NCBI GenBank assembly: GCA_041395105.1
Contig: JAWLBB010000002.1
Coordinates: 62,001-126,000, forward strand
Length of the DNA stretch: 64,000 nt
Source: Opitutaceae bacterium
GTDB lineage: Bacteria; Verrucomicrobiota; Verrucomicrobiia; Opitutales; Opitutaceae
Direction: 5' to 3'
The stretch's first letter is position 1, and each line of letters begins with the position of its first letter. Below the pieces are notes generated by a model that worked only from the letters and a program-made list of their open reading frames with translations, ran no database searches and was not told the DNA's origin. The position numbers and the translations under genes are program-made. Below are positions 53,866 through 62,491 of this stretch, piece by piece.

Positions 53866-55257
53866 ATGGCCAAACCGGAGAGGAAAGCAGAATCCGCCGC
53901 ATCGCCGGCCCGCAACGACGTTGTCCGCGTCGTCTATCAGCTGCTCTTCGCTGTCCTCCTGCTGATCGCTTCTCCTTTCCTCATTCTCAAGATGCTCAAA
54001 CGGGGCCAGTGGAGGAAAGGCTTCGGGCAACGCCTTGGATTCCACGACAGGGAGCTGAAAGGCCAATGGGCCGACCGGGAGGTGATCTGGATCAATGCTG
54101 TCAGCATGGGCGAGGTCAACCTGGCCATTCAGATCATCGCCCGCCTGCGCACCCGTCTGCCCGGGCTCAAAATCGTGATTTCCACGACCACGACGACCGG
54201 AATGGCCGAGCTGCGAAAAAAGCTGCCCCAAGATGTCATTCCCATCTACTACCCGATCGATCTGCGGTCGGCCGTTCGACGGACGATGGCCGATCTTCGA
54301 CCCAGGGCCATCATCCTGATTGAAGCCGATTTCTGGCCCAACCTCCTCTGGGAGGCCCGGGAGGCCAATATCCCCGTCCTGCTGGTCAATGCCCTCATCC
54401 TTGAACGGGCAGCACGCAGATACCGGCGGGTGGAGTTCCTCTTCCGCCCCCTCTTCGCCTCGTTTGACCGTATCTTCTGTGCGGATGTGTCCGATTCACA
54501 GCGCCTGAGCAGCCTCGGATTCCGGTCCGAGGCGATCCACGTTGTCGGGCACCCCAAATTCGACACGGCCGCCGAACCGGACCATTGCGAACTGGATGTG
54601 CGGGCCCTGCTCGACGGAATCGGTCTTTCGCGTAATGCAGCGGTTATTCTCGGGGGAAGCACCCACGCCGGCGAGGAACGCCTGCTCGCCCAGACCTTTC
54701 TCTCCCTCAGGCAGAGGCACCCGGATCTTTTCCTGATTCTCGTTCCCCGACACATTGAACGGGTCAACGAAGTGGCCCGTGAGCTCAAACCCATGGGCCT
54801 CAGGATTCTCAAGCGAACAGAACTCCCCGAGACACCGCCCGACATCTCCGGTTCACCCCATTGCCTGATCGTCAACACCATCGGTGAACTGCGCCGTTTT
54901 TACGGCGAAGCCGACATCGTTTTTGTCGGGGAAAGCTTCATCGAAGGGGGCGGACAGAATCCCATCGAGCCCGCCGTTCTCGGGAAGGCGATCCTGACCG
55001 GACCCAGGATGGAGACGTTCAAGTCCATTCTTCCCCACTTTCTGAAAGAGGATGCGCTCATTCAGGTTTCCACCATGGACGAACTCGAACCCGCCATCTC
55101 AAGCCTGCTCGATTTTCCGGGAGAACGCCTTGCCATGGGTCAAAGGGCCCGGGAAGTGGCGAATGCCGGACGCGGGGCACTCGACCGGACGGTTGACGGG
55201 ATCATCGAACGCCTCGGCGAGATCCAGAGCCGCCCACCGCGGGACAGGGTTATCTAG
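53866..55257 (+). CDS. waaA: 3-deoxy-D-manno-octulosonic acid transferase (copy 2)
   Basis: A second 463-residue GT30 transferase, divergent from kdnA. The catalytic Glu83 in AVSMGEVNL, LIEADFWPN, the GGSTHAGEE segment and GQNPIEPAVLGK are present. It differs clearly from copy 1 along its length, so this is an old paralogue and not a recent duplication. Possible roles are transfer of a different donor (CMP-Kdo versus CMP-Kdo8N) or of the second sugar residue. The N terminus has a Lys/Arg-rich stretch before a membrane helix (~22-42). Confidence 0.93.
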   Translation: MAKPERKAESAASPARNDVVRVVYQLLFAVLLLIASPFLILKMLKRGQWRKGFGQRLGFHDRELKGQWADREVIWINAVSMGEVNLAIQIIARLRTRLPGLKIVISTTTTTGMAELRKKLPQDVIPIYYPIDLRSAVRRTMADLRPRAIILIEADFWPNLLWEAREANIPVLLVNALILERAARRYRRVEFLFRPLFASFDRIFCADVSDSQRLSSLGFRSEAIHVVGHPKFDTAAEPDHCELDVRALLDGIGLSRNAAVILGGSTHAGEERLLAQTFLSLRQRHPDLFLILVPRHIERVNEVARELKPMGLRILKRTELPETPPDISGSPHCLIVNTIGELRRFYGEADIVFVGESFIEGGGQNPIEPAVLGKAILTGPRMETFKSILPHFLKEDALIQVSTMDELEPAISSLLDFPGERLAMGQRAREVANAGRGALDRTVDGIIERLGEIQSRPPRDRVI

Positions 55258-55769
55258 GGCCAAACCGTTTCCGGTTGTCCGATCCCCACCATTTTTCTTC
55301 TCACGCCTCCAAACAAACCTCATGAAGTGGGATCCCCGAGGGGACGAAAACAAACCTGTCTCCGCATAAGAAACAGGTTCATAAACTATTGAAAATCGGT
55401 ATATTGATCCCAGGACGGGACACAACCCTGCCCGAAAGGAATGCATCCCCGATGGATTCATTGCATCCTGAATGACGATTCCTGAGATCCTGCCTTTCAA
55501 CAGGCTGACCGAAGGATGAAATACCACCGGATTTTTCGATACGAGCCGTATTCCGGCTCTCGGCATTCTGAGAAAGCGAAACCTTAGCCGGTCTCAAATC
55601 CGCCATCGGCTTCCTGCAGCAACTGCCAGCAGTACCATTGCATCCGGGGCAGATGACACGGGCCTTTGAATTGATTTCCCTTCATCGCGGTGGAGACCCG
55701 CCCATCCCGAAAATGGGTACAGGATCCGAAGGAATTTGGAATTCTGGGTGAATCTCAGGCTGCCTTCCT
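55258..55769. other. intergenic, no gene seen
   Basis: This 512-bp stretch separates waaA copy 2 from the transposase fragments. It has short open frames on both strands but none with protein-like character. An AACCTGT/ACAGGTT inverted repeat lies near 55355-55380, and I see nothing else to annotate. Confidence 0.5.
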
Positions 55770-55966
55770 TCAAGAGAACTTCAGCAACCCTCCCAGGTGT
55801 TCCACACAGTGGACAGCGCCCTGCCCCTCAAACACTTGTGGATCTGGCTGAATGATCCGATTTTCGAGTGCCTGATGGTTACGCTCACTGTTGTAATGCT
55901 TCTCGAATTCTCTGAGCGCTTTCACCAGTGATCGCTCACCAAATAACACCAGATGATCCAGACATC
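55770..55966 (-). pseudogene. C-terminal fragment of an integrase-type transposase
   Basis: Reading the minus strand, the frame ending at 55770 gives CLDHLVLFGERSLVKALREF, then EKHYNSERNHQALENRIIQP, and ends LGGLLKFS. This is the C terminus of an rve-type integrase transposase found in many verrucomicrobial insertion sequences (the HYN-ERNHQ-L-N pattern). Everything upstream of the CLDHL block is missing, because the frame abuts an unrelated transposase fragment at about 55966. No start codon or terminal repeat survives. Confidence 0.7.
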
Positions 55967-56983
55967 CACTTCGGAGTGTTTGCCGGCAACCGAAGCGACG
56001 TCACCACCGTCGAGTAGATTGTCGAGTTGATGGAGCACAAATACGGCATTGCCGATCGTATCTGGGTCATGGACCGGGGAATGGTCAGCGCGGACAATCT
56101 CGATTACCTGCGAGAGAAGAACGCCGTCTGCATAGTGGGCACGCCCAAGAGCAAGCTCAAGGCGGTTGAGCAACACCTGCTTGAAAGCAACGACTGGCAC
56201 CAGGTCGAACCCGGAGTGTCGAAGTCAGACTCATCGCCCATCCCGACTCCCGGGGCAACGAACGCCACGTGCTTGGCCGCAGCCAGAGCCGTCATCACAA
56301 AGAGGCCGCCATGTTGCACGCACAGCTGCATCGCCTGGAGGACAAGCTGCTCCAAATCGATGCTTCCTTGCGAAAGAAGCCCTCGACGCGACCTGACCTG
56401 ACCGAGCGGCGAATCGGCAAATGGCTGGGGCGAAGCACCGCCGCCGAGAAAATCTTCGAGGTCAAAGTCATCCTCGAAAAGGGCCAGGCCGCCGGCCTGG
56501 AGATCAAGAAGGACCCAAGCAAACTCGACTGGGCCGGGACGGCCCAGGGAGCCTATCTGCTGCGAACCAACTGCACCGAATAAGATCCAGGCAAACTCTG
56601 GCATTGGTATATCCACAACACCGAGGTTGAGGACGCCTTCCGAACCAGAAAAAGCGACTTGGGCCTGCGCCCTGTCTTTCACCAGATACAGACGCGCGTG
56701 CAGGCGCATGTCTTCGTCTGCTTCATCGCTCTGGCCATGTGGAGGGCCCTGCAGATGTGGCTGAGGGCAAAGGGGCTGGGCGATTGCTCCGACAGGTCAT
56801 CAAGGAGATCGCCAACATCCGTTCAATGGACGTTATCCTACCGATCAAAGACGGCACTCAAACCCGGTTGCGAATCGTAGCCAGACTCTAGCCCTCGCAG
56901 CTGAAATCTTGGTTCGTCTCGGACTCAAAATCCCCAGAAAGGCCAAAAATGTAGTGGAGAAAATCGACCTATCGAAAACGTAA
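55967..56983 (+). pseudogene. decayed IS1634-type transposase
   Basis: Translation gives FGVFAGNRSDVTTVE, a TAG stop at 56015, then MEHKYGIADRIWVMDRGMVS, which is the DDE transposase core of the IS1634 group. The frame shifts near 56217, continues (RLIAHPDSRGNERHVLGRSQ), meets a TAA at 56581, and resumes with TEVEDAFRTRKSDLGLRPVF. Further shifts occur near 56783 and 56880, and the end reads LAAEILVRLGLKIPRKAKNV to 56983. At least two stops and two or three frameshifts make it inactive. The 5' third is lost. Confidence 0.85.
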
Positions 56984-57225
56984 ACCTTTGCAAATCCACA
57001 AAGCTACTCCCGTAGCTGTCGAACGTGGGCTAGTGCAATCAACGCAGGAAATCGGGTAGAGCGATCGGCGCTTCTGCCTTCCTATTTCTGACTCCATCCT
57101 TCTTTGGTGGGGTGGTTGACGCGAATTGGCTCACCTTCCTTACGGCGCTTCGCCCTGAAGCTGACGATTCCCCATCTGCGCGCTTGTGCCTTCCAAAAAC
57201 CGCGTCCCGGTCGAAGGAATCGAAC

Positions 57226-57492
57226 ATGCATCCGTATTGGACCACCACAACTCGCATGATTGCAACGCTGTTCGGGACCCTGATCTCCGCCGTGCTGAGT
57301 CGTCGAAAACTGGCCTTCGAGAGTTTTGCGCTACGGCATCAGATCGGCATACTGCAACGCAGTGCCAAACCTCCCCTTCTCCCAGCACCGGACGTAATTG
57401 GTGGGAGGGACAGGCTGATGCCGAAACCCTTGCCTTTCGCCCCGCCTAGGGCATCCTCCAGAAAGGGGATGCCTGTCTCTTTGCCCCATTGA
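57226..57492 (+). pseudogene. N-terminal fragment of an integrase-type transposase
   Basis: The ATG at 57226 opens a frame with LFGTLISAVLSRRKLAFESF followed by ALRHQIGILQRSAKPPLLPA. This is the helix-rich N terminus of the integrase-type transposases whose C terminus lies at 55770-55966. After about 57405 the sequence jumps to unrelated codons, so the catalytic core is deleted. The frame runs into the sulfatase gene region. It and the fragment at 55.8 kb could be halves of one element split and inverted around the IS1634 remnant, or two separate relics. Confidence 0.6.
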
Positions 57493-57497
57493 CTTCC

Positions 57498-58856
57498 ATG
57501 AAACGTCGCAATTTCCTGCACAGACTCGGAGTCTCCGCCACGGCCTTGTCCGCGGGTCTGGTTCCGTCAGTCCAAGCCGCCTCCGCCTCCACGCCGAGTC
57601 GGCGGCCGAATGTGCTCATCCTGCAGCCCGACCAACACAGCGCATTCATCCTCGGTTGCGCGGGCCATGGGCAGGTGCAAACCCCTCATCTCAATCAGCT
57701 CGCCACCGAGTCCACCTACTTTACCCGTGCGGTGGCAAACAGTCCCGTGTGCAGTCCTTGTCGCGCCTCGATCCAGTCTGGACTCTACTGGCATACCCAC
57801 GGTGTTGATGCCAACGGCGTCCGCCTGTGGACCGGCTTCCCTTGCCTGGCCGAAGTTTTCCAGGCAGGTGGCTATCATACCGGTTACATCGGCAAATGGC
57901 ACCTCGATGGCGGTGATCCGTCCGACAACCCCGGTGGCTATATTCCGACGGGCCCCCGCCGCCAGGGGTGGCGCGAATGGTGGGGCTATGAGCGCAATCA
58001 CGAATATTTCGATGTCTTCCGCTACAACACAGCCGGGGAAAAGGTCCGCGTACCTGGTTACGACTGGGAACCGGCGTGGCACACCGACATGACGCTCGAC
58101 TTCATCCAGCGTCATCGCGAGGAGGCACAGCCGTGGTGTTTCTACGCGAGCTACGGCCCACCTCACAAACCGAACCAATGCCCACGGGAGTTTCTCGATC
58201 GCTATGATCCAGAAAGTTTCACGCTCTCCCCTGCACAAAAGCGGAATTTCCCGGACGAAGCCCGCCTTCGCCAGGAACTGCGGGTGTATTACGCCCAAGT
58301 CACTGCCATCGACCATGAGATCGGCCGCATTCTGCGCGGAATCGAAGAGATGAGGGTCGCTGACAACACCATTGTTCTTTACTGTTCGGATCACGGCGAT
58401 GTCCTCGGCAGCCACGGAAAACTACGAGGAAAGTGGAAGCCTTATGCCACCGCTTTCCGCGTGCCGACGATGATTCGGTGGCCCGGCCGAGTAAGGGCCC
58501 AGCGCACAGAAGCCTTGATCGGCTCCCCCGACCTCCCGGCAACCATCGTCGACCTGGCCGGCCTGTCCGCACCGATTTCGTGGCAGGGTCGCAGCATGGC
58601 CCCACACTGCCGGGGCGAATCCCAAGAACTTCACGATGCCTTGCCCATGGGCATGCGAGGGTGGGACGGCGTCTATGATGGCCGCTATATCTACAGCGAA
58701 GGCGGAGAGCACGTTCTCTACGATCACCACACCGATCCCCACGAACTGCACAACCTCATTCAGGATTCACCGACCCTCGCCGCGAAGATGAAACGCCGGC
58801 TTGGCGAGGTCATGATGCAAACCGGTCATCCCGACGGGTCGCGGTTTTCCGGCTAG
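57498..58856 (+). CDS. Tat-exported type I sulfatase
   Basis: A 452-residue sulfatase. The ATG at 57498 starts a Tat signal peptide (MKRRNFLHRLGVSATALS, with the basic RR pair and following hydrophobic core). The formylglycine motif C-x-P-x-R is present as Cys85-Ser-Pro-Cys-Arg in NSPVCSPCRAS. The metal-binding Asp of the QPDQHS segment and the YCSDHGDVLGSHGKLRGKW region complete the alkaline-phosphatase-like fold. It hydrolyses sulfate esters, probably on algal or host glycans, once its Cys is matured by a formylglycine-generating enzyme. It lies directly behind transposase fragments. Confidence 0.93.
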   Translation: MKRRNFLHRLGVSATALSAGLVPSVQAASASTPSRRPNVLILQPDQHSAFILGCAGHGQVQTPHLNQLATESTYFTRAVANSPVCSPCRASIQSGLYWHTHGVDANGVRLWTGFPCLAEVFQAGGYHTGYIGKWHLDGGDPSDNPGGYIPTGPRRQGWREWWGYERNHEYFDVFRYNTAGEKVRVPGYDWEPAWHTDMTLDFIQRHREEAQPWCFYASYGPPHKPNQCPREFLDRYDPESFTLSPAQKRNFPDEARLRQELRVYYAQVTAIDHEIGRILRGIEEMRVADNTIVLYCSDHGDVLGSHGKLRGKWKPYATAFRVPTMIRWPGRVRAQRTEALIGSPDLPATIVDLAGLSAPISWQGRSMAPHCRGESQELHDALPMGMRGWDGVYDGRYIYSEGGEHVLYDHHTDPHELHNLIQDSPTLAAKMKRRLGEVMMQTGHPDGSRFSG

Positions 58857-59113
58857 CCCGGCTGCATAACAGAGCAGACAAGACTGTGGTTCTCCGATCG
58901 CGTGGAGTCAGAACGGTTGAGATTTCATCGGAGAATCAGGCTATTTTGACCTCCGCACAGCATCTTTTTGCCGGATTGGACGAAACTGGAGATGTAAGGT
59001 CAAGAAGCGGACGAAGACGAAATTACGACAGTAGAATGGCTTTGGACCGTTGTGTGTGGACCCGAAAACTCTGTGGTTTTCGGGGTCGACAGTTCCGATT
59101 TCTCTTCCAAAAG

Positions 59114-59191
59114 TGGGGTGGCTGACGGGACTTGAACCCGCGACCCCTGGAATCACAATCCAGTGCTCTAACCAACTGAGCTACAGCCACC
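59114..59191 (-). tRNA. tRNA-His (anticodon GTG)
   Basis: On the minus strand a complete cloverleaf is visible. The acceptor stem is GTGGCTG/CAGCCAC, with the extra 5' G (position -1) that histidine tRNAs need, pairing with C73. The anticodon loop is TTGTGAT between CTGGA and TCCAG, and the T arm is intact. The 3' CCA is encoded (complement of 59114-59116). No other tRNA adjoins. Confidence 0.97.
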
Positions 59192-59369
59192 ACTTTCAGG
59201 CAAGGGACCGAGGTTTCACACCGCGTTTTCTGTGTCAATCCTGTTGTGCCGCCTGAATCGCCGGAACCCGCGGAGTTGCCTCGCCTGGGATTGGTTGTCG
59301 GACGTTGCCGCCCAAAGGCGTGATTTCATGCGGATGCGGGGAGACCGGGTCAGCGAAAGAACACTGCGG

Positions 59370-59383
59370 GGGTTGCGCAACCC
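59370..59383. promoter_or_regulatory. 14-bp perfect palindrome upstream of TonB receptor
   Basis: GGGTTGCGCAACCC is an exact palindrome 36 bp before the receptor start codon. It could bind a dimeric regulator or form a short hairpin in the 5' leader. The remaining 228-bp gap from the tRNA holds no gene, and I see no recognised riboswitch core. Confidence 0.35.
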
Positions 59384-59419
59384 GCCGATCGGAACCAGAT
59401 TCCCTCCGAATTTCCCGGC

Positions 59420-61576
59420 ATGATCGATATTCCCGCTCGAGTTCTGCGCCTGTCGCGCATCAACGGCGCCCCTGTCGGGTTCGTTGCCCTTGCCCTCGCA
59501 TTGGCTTCGGTCCCGGAAGGCCGAGGCCAGTCAGTGACCGGAGAGTCAACGGCAGCCGAAAACACCGTGACCCTGGATCCGTTCGTGGTCGTCGCCGAGC
59601 GGACATTTGCCGGAAATGGCGGAGCCATCGGGCAACCAACCTGGTCAAAGCGGAGGATCGACCTCGAATTGCCGGTCACACTGGATGGCCTCCTGAAGAA
59701 AAATCCCACCGTTTCGACCTACCGCCGCACCACAGGCCTGACCGCCCACCCAACGACCCAGGGGGTGCGCCTTCGTGACACCGCGACCAATGCGACCTCG
59801 CGGGCTCTGGTCCTGCTCGCGGGGGTGCCCCAGAATGACCCATTCGGGGGCTGGATCGAGTGGAACCGACTGCCCCTCGAAGGACTGAAATCCATCCGCC
59901 TCTATGCGAACGGGCAACAGGCGGCTTGGGGCAACCTTTCTTCCGGAGGGGTCATCAGCCTGACCCCCGAACCGCTCTCCGAACGGGCCGGGCGGATCAC
60001 CGTCGAGGCCGGATCGCTCGAGACGTTCCAACTGACGGCCGGTCAGGTCTTTCCGGTCAATGAACGGACGACCTTCGCAGTCGACGGGACGGCTTTCACC
60101 ACGGGTGGGTATGTGCCGGTGGCCGCGAGACAGAGAGGGCCGGTCGATGAAAAGGCCTGGTCCCGATTTGGCACGGCGAGCGCCCGGATCGAGCATCACC
60201 CAAATGATACTCTCAGGGTCAACGCCGCGATCTCTATCTTCAGGGAGGAACGAGGCAACGGGACGGCCCTTTCCGGCAACGACTCCACCGGTTCCGACCT
60301 CTCAATCGAGATCAATGGCGCAAGCGGTCCGGACTCCACCTGGCAGGCCACCGTTTTTTTTCAGCGCCGGGGAATTCGAAACGTCTTCACCTCGGTCAAT
60401 GAAGACAGGACGGCCGAGCAACCCGCCCTTGACCAATATGACGTTCCTGCGGATGCCGGAGGCGCCAGTCTGAGCTGGGGCGGACTCATCACCGACAAAT
60501 GGAACCTTCTCGCCGGAATTGACCTCAGAACGGTCGACGGCGAGGTCAACGAGATGTTCCGGAATCTGGGACAGGGTTTCACCCGCGATCGATCCGCCGG
60601 CGGGCGACAACTTTTTGCCGGAGGGTTCGCGGGTTTGCGTTATGAGGCCTCCCCATTGCTGAGTTTCGAGGGAACTCTCCGAATTGATCACTGGCGCGGC
60701 AGCGATGGCTTCCGACGGGAAAAGGACCTGCAAACCAGCGTCATCCTCAGTGACGCCGAATACACGGACACTTCCGGCTGGGAGCCGACTCTTGGGCTGG
60801 CAATGGAAGTCAAGATTGCCCGGGACTGGAAGACAGACCTTCGCCTGTCCAGGGGATTCCGCTCCCCCACCCTGAATGAACTCTACCGCCCGTTCCGGGT
60901 CGGCAATGACCTCACCGAATCAAATCCCGGACTTCAGCCCGAAACGACTCTTGGCCTGGAGTGGGGACTCTCCTTCGACGGGTCCTCACCCATCAGAGCG
61001 GATGTCCGGGCGTTCGCCTACCGGCTCGACGACATGATCACCAATGTCTTCCGGGTGGCCGGACCCGTCTTTGATCCGATTTTCGGATTTGTCCCGGCCG
61101 GAGGCACCGGCAGCCAGCGCCAAAACGTCGAACGCTCGAGTGCCCTCGGTGGCGAACTCCGACTGTCCGCCGACTTCACCCGCAACCTGAGCGGGAACAT
61201 CCACTTTGTTCATACTGAAACCCGGTTTGAAACAGCACCAACCCAGCCTGCCCTCGAGGGCCTTTCCTTTTCCCAGGCTCCCGCCAACCGGCTTGCCTTC
61301 GAATTGAACTGGCGGCCTTCAGAGTCGGCCGACGGATCCGTTCGGCTGAACCATTCATCGAGTCAGTTCGAAGATCCCCTGAACACCCGGTCACTCGATT
61401 CCGCCACCACGGTCGATCTGGCGATAAACACCCGATGGCCGGGGACCCCCTGGTCGGTCGGACTCGCCGCACACAATCTCCTCAATGCCAACATCCAGGC
61501 TGGCATGACCAGCGGCGGCTTGATCACAGTGGCCGAACCACGCATGCTTCTACTCACTGTCCGCTACAGCCTCTGA
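59420..61576 (+). CDS. TonB-dependent outer-membrane receptor
   Basis: A 718-residue receptor. The N terminus has a long signal region ending near GRGQSVTG, followed by TVTLDPFVV, the TonB-box-like segment typical of Opitutales receptors. A plug domain follows (GLLKKNPTVSTYRRTTGL, GVRLRDTAT, LLAGVPQNDPFGGW, NLSSGGVISLTPEP). A 22-strand barrel then ends with a C-terminal Phe/Leu-type strand (MLLLTVRYSL). The ligand is not evident. It likely works with an ExbBD-TonB system such as the exbBD at 22.1-23.1 kb. Confidence 0.92.
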   Translation: MIDIPARVLRLSRINGAPVGFVALALALASVPEGRGQSVTGESTAAENTVTLDPFVVVAERTFAGNGGAIGQPTWSKRRIDLELPVTLDGLLKKNPTVSTYRRTTGLTAHPTTQGVRLRDTATNATSRALVLLAGVPQNDPFGGWIEWNRLPLEGLKSIRLYANGQQAAWGNLSSGGVISLTPEPLSERAGRITVEAGSLETFQLTAGQVFPVNERTTFAVDGTAFTTGGYVPVAARQRGPVDEKAWSRFGTASARIEHHPNDTLRVNAAISIFREERGNGTALSGNDSTGSDLSIEINGASGPDSTWQATVFFQRRGIRNVFTSVNEDRTAEQPALDQYDVPADAGGASLSWGGLITDKWNLLAGIDLRTVDGEVNEMFRNLGQGFTRDRSAGGRQLFAGGFAGLRYEASPLLSFEGTLRIDHWRGSDGFRREKDLQTSVILSDAEYTDTSGWEPTLGLAMEVKIARDWKTDLRLSRGFRSPTLNELYRPFRVGNDLTESNPGLQPETTLGLEWGLSFDGSSPIRADVRAFAYRLDDMITNVFRVAGPVFDPIFGFVPAGGTGSQRQNVERSSALGGELRLSADFTRNLSGNIHFVHTETRFETAPTQPALEGLSFSQAPANRLAFELNWRPSESADGSVRLNHSSSQFEDPLNTRSLDSATTVDLAINTRWPGTPWSVGLAAHNLLNANIQAGMTSGGLITVAEPRMLLLTVRYSL

Positions 61577-61651
61577 TCCGACGGGCGGGCATCGTTGAGC
61601 GGGGCACACCTGACAAGCCTTTCGCGGCAGGGCTCGGGAGACATCACATGC

Positions 61652-62455
61652 CTACTTCTGCCAGGCCGGGGACCAGCAGGTCGTGCGGCCGCCGATCGTC
61701 GAGCGCTCCAGCTTCCGTCCCGTTTTCGGACACCGCCCACCGTCGGCCCATCGCTCATGGAAGAGCCAGCCGGGAGGCGGGTCGCCCCAATGATCACCGG
61801 GGCGGGAGATATGCTTGAGGGCACCGCGAACCACCGTCCGGATTTCGCGGTAGAGGCGCGCCCGCTCGTCGGATTCCAGCGACCCGGCCCGGCGCCCCGG
61901 GTGCAGACGACTGCGCCAGAGGATTTCATCCGCCATCCAGTTGCCGATCCCCGGAAAGCGCTCCTGCATCAGGAGGACCGCCTTGAGGGAGGAGCCCTTG
62001 CGGCGCTTGAGGAAGGCATCGAGGTCGGACCGGCGGAAGTCCGGTCCCTCCAGTGGTGGCGGCAGGCACCGCCACCAGTCGGGCGCATCGACTCCCGTTG
62101 CGAACCGCACCCGGCCAAAGAGGCGGGGATCTTCAAAGACAAGAGACTGCCCTTCCATTTCGAGGACCAGGTGCTCGTGGCGCCGCGGCCGGTGATCCGC
62201 GGACTCCACCCGAAGCTCTCCTGTCATACCAAGGTGGATACCGAGCCATCCTTCCTCTTCAAACTCGAAGAGCATCTGTTTGCCCCGGCCGGCGGATCCG
62301 ATCAGGATCCGGCCCGGGAGTGATCGGCTCAATTCCTTCAGGTCGGTTTCCCGAAAGACACGCGCCCCTCGATGAAGGCGGACCGAAAGGATGCGACGGC
62401 CAATTCCCGCATCCCAGCGCCGTCGCATGAAATCGACCTCGGCGAGTTCAGGCAT
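61652..62455 (-). CDS. Fpg/Nei family DNA glycosylase lacking two zinc-finger cysteines
   Basis: A 267-residue base-excision enzyme. The N-terminal MPELAEVDF supplies the Pro2/Glu3 pair, and GRGKQMLFEF the Lys near residue 60. The HLGMTGELRV and GIGNWMADEILWRS helix-two-turn-helix motifs are present. The C-terminal zinc-finger region keeps the beta-hairpin Arg (GGRTT) but reads CPKT...CWSPAW, so two of the four Cys ligands are missing. It is probably a zinc-less variant that removes oxidised bases. It is minus strand, convergent with the TonB receptor. Confidence 0.88.
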   Translation of the reverse strand: MPELAEVDFMRRRWDAGIGRRILSVRLHRGARVFRETDLKELSRSLPGRILIGSAGRGKQMLFEFEEEGWLGIHLGMTGELRVESADHRPRRHEHLVLEMEGQSLVFEDPRLFGRVRFATGVDAPDWWRCLPPPLEGPDFRRSDLDAFLKRRKGSSLKAVLLMQERFPGIGNWMADEILWRSRLHPGRRAGSLESDERARLYREIRTVVRGALKHISRPGDHWGDPPPGWLFHERWADGGRCPKTGRKLERSTIGGRTTCWSPAWQK

Positions 62456-62491
62456 GATCGGGAAGGACAGGGCAAACGACGACTCCCTCGA

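Noticed and set aside
59192..59419. Riboswitch (cobalamin or TPP) upstream of the TonB receptor
   Set aside because: I looked for the B12-box and thiamine core patterns and found none beyond a GGGG-rich stretch; only a short palindrome is present.
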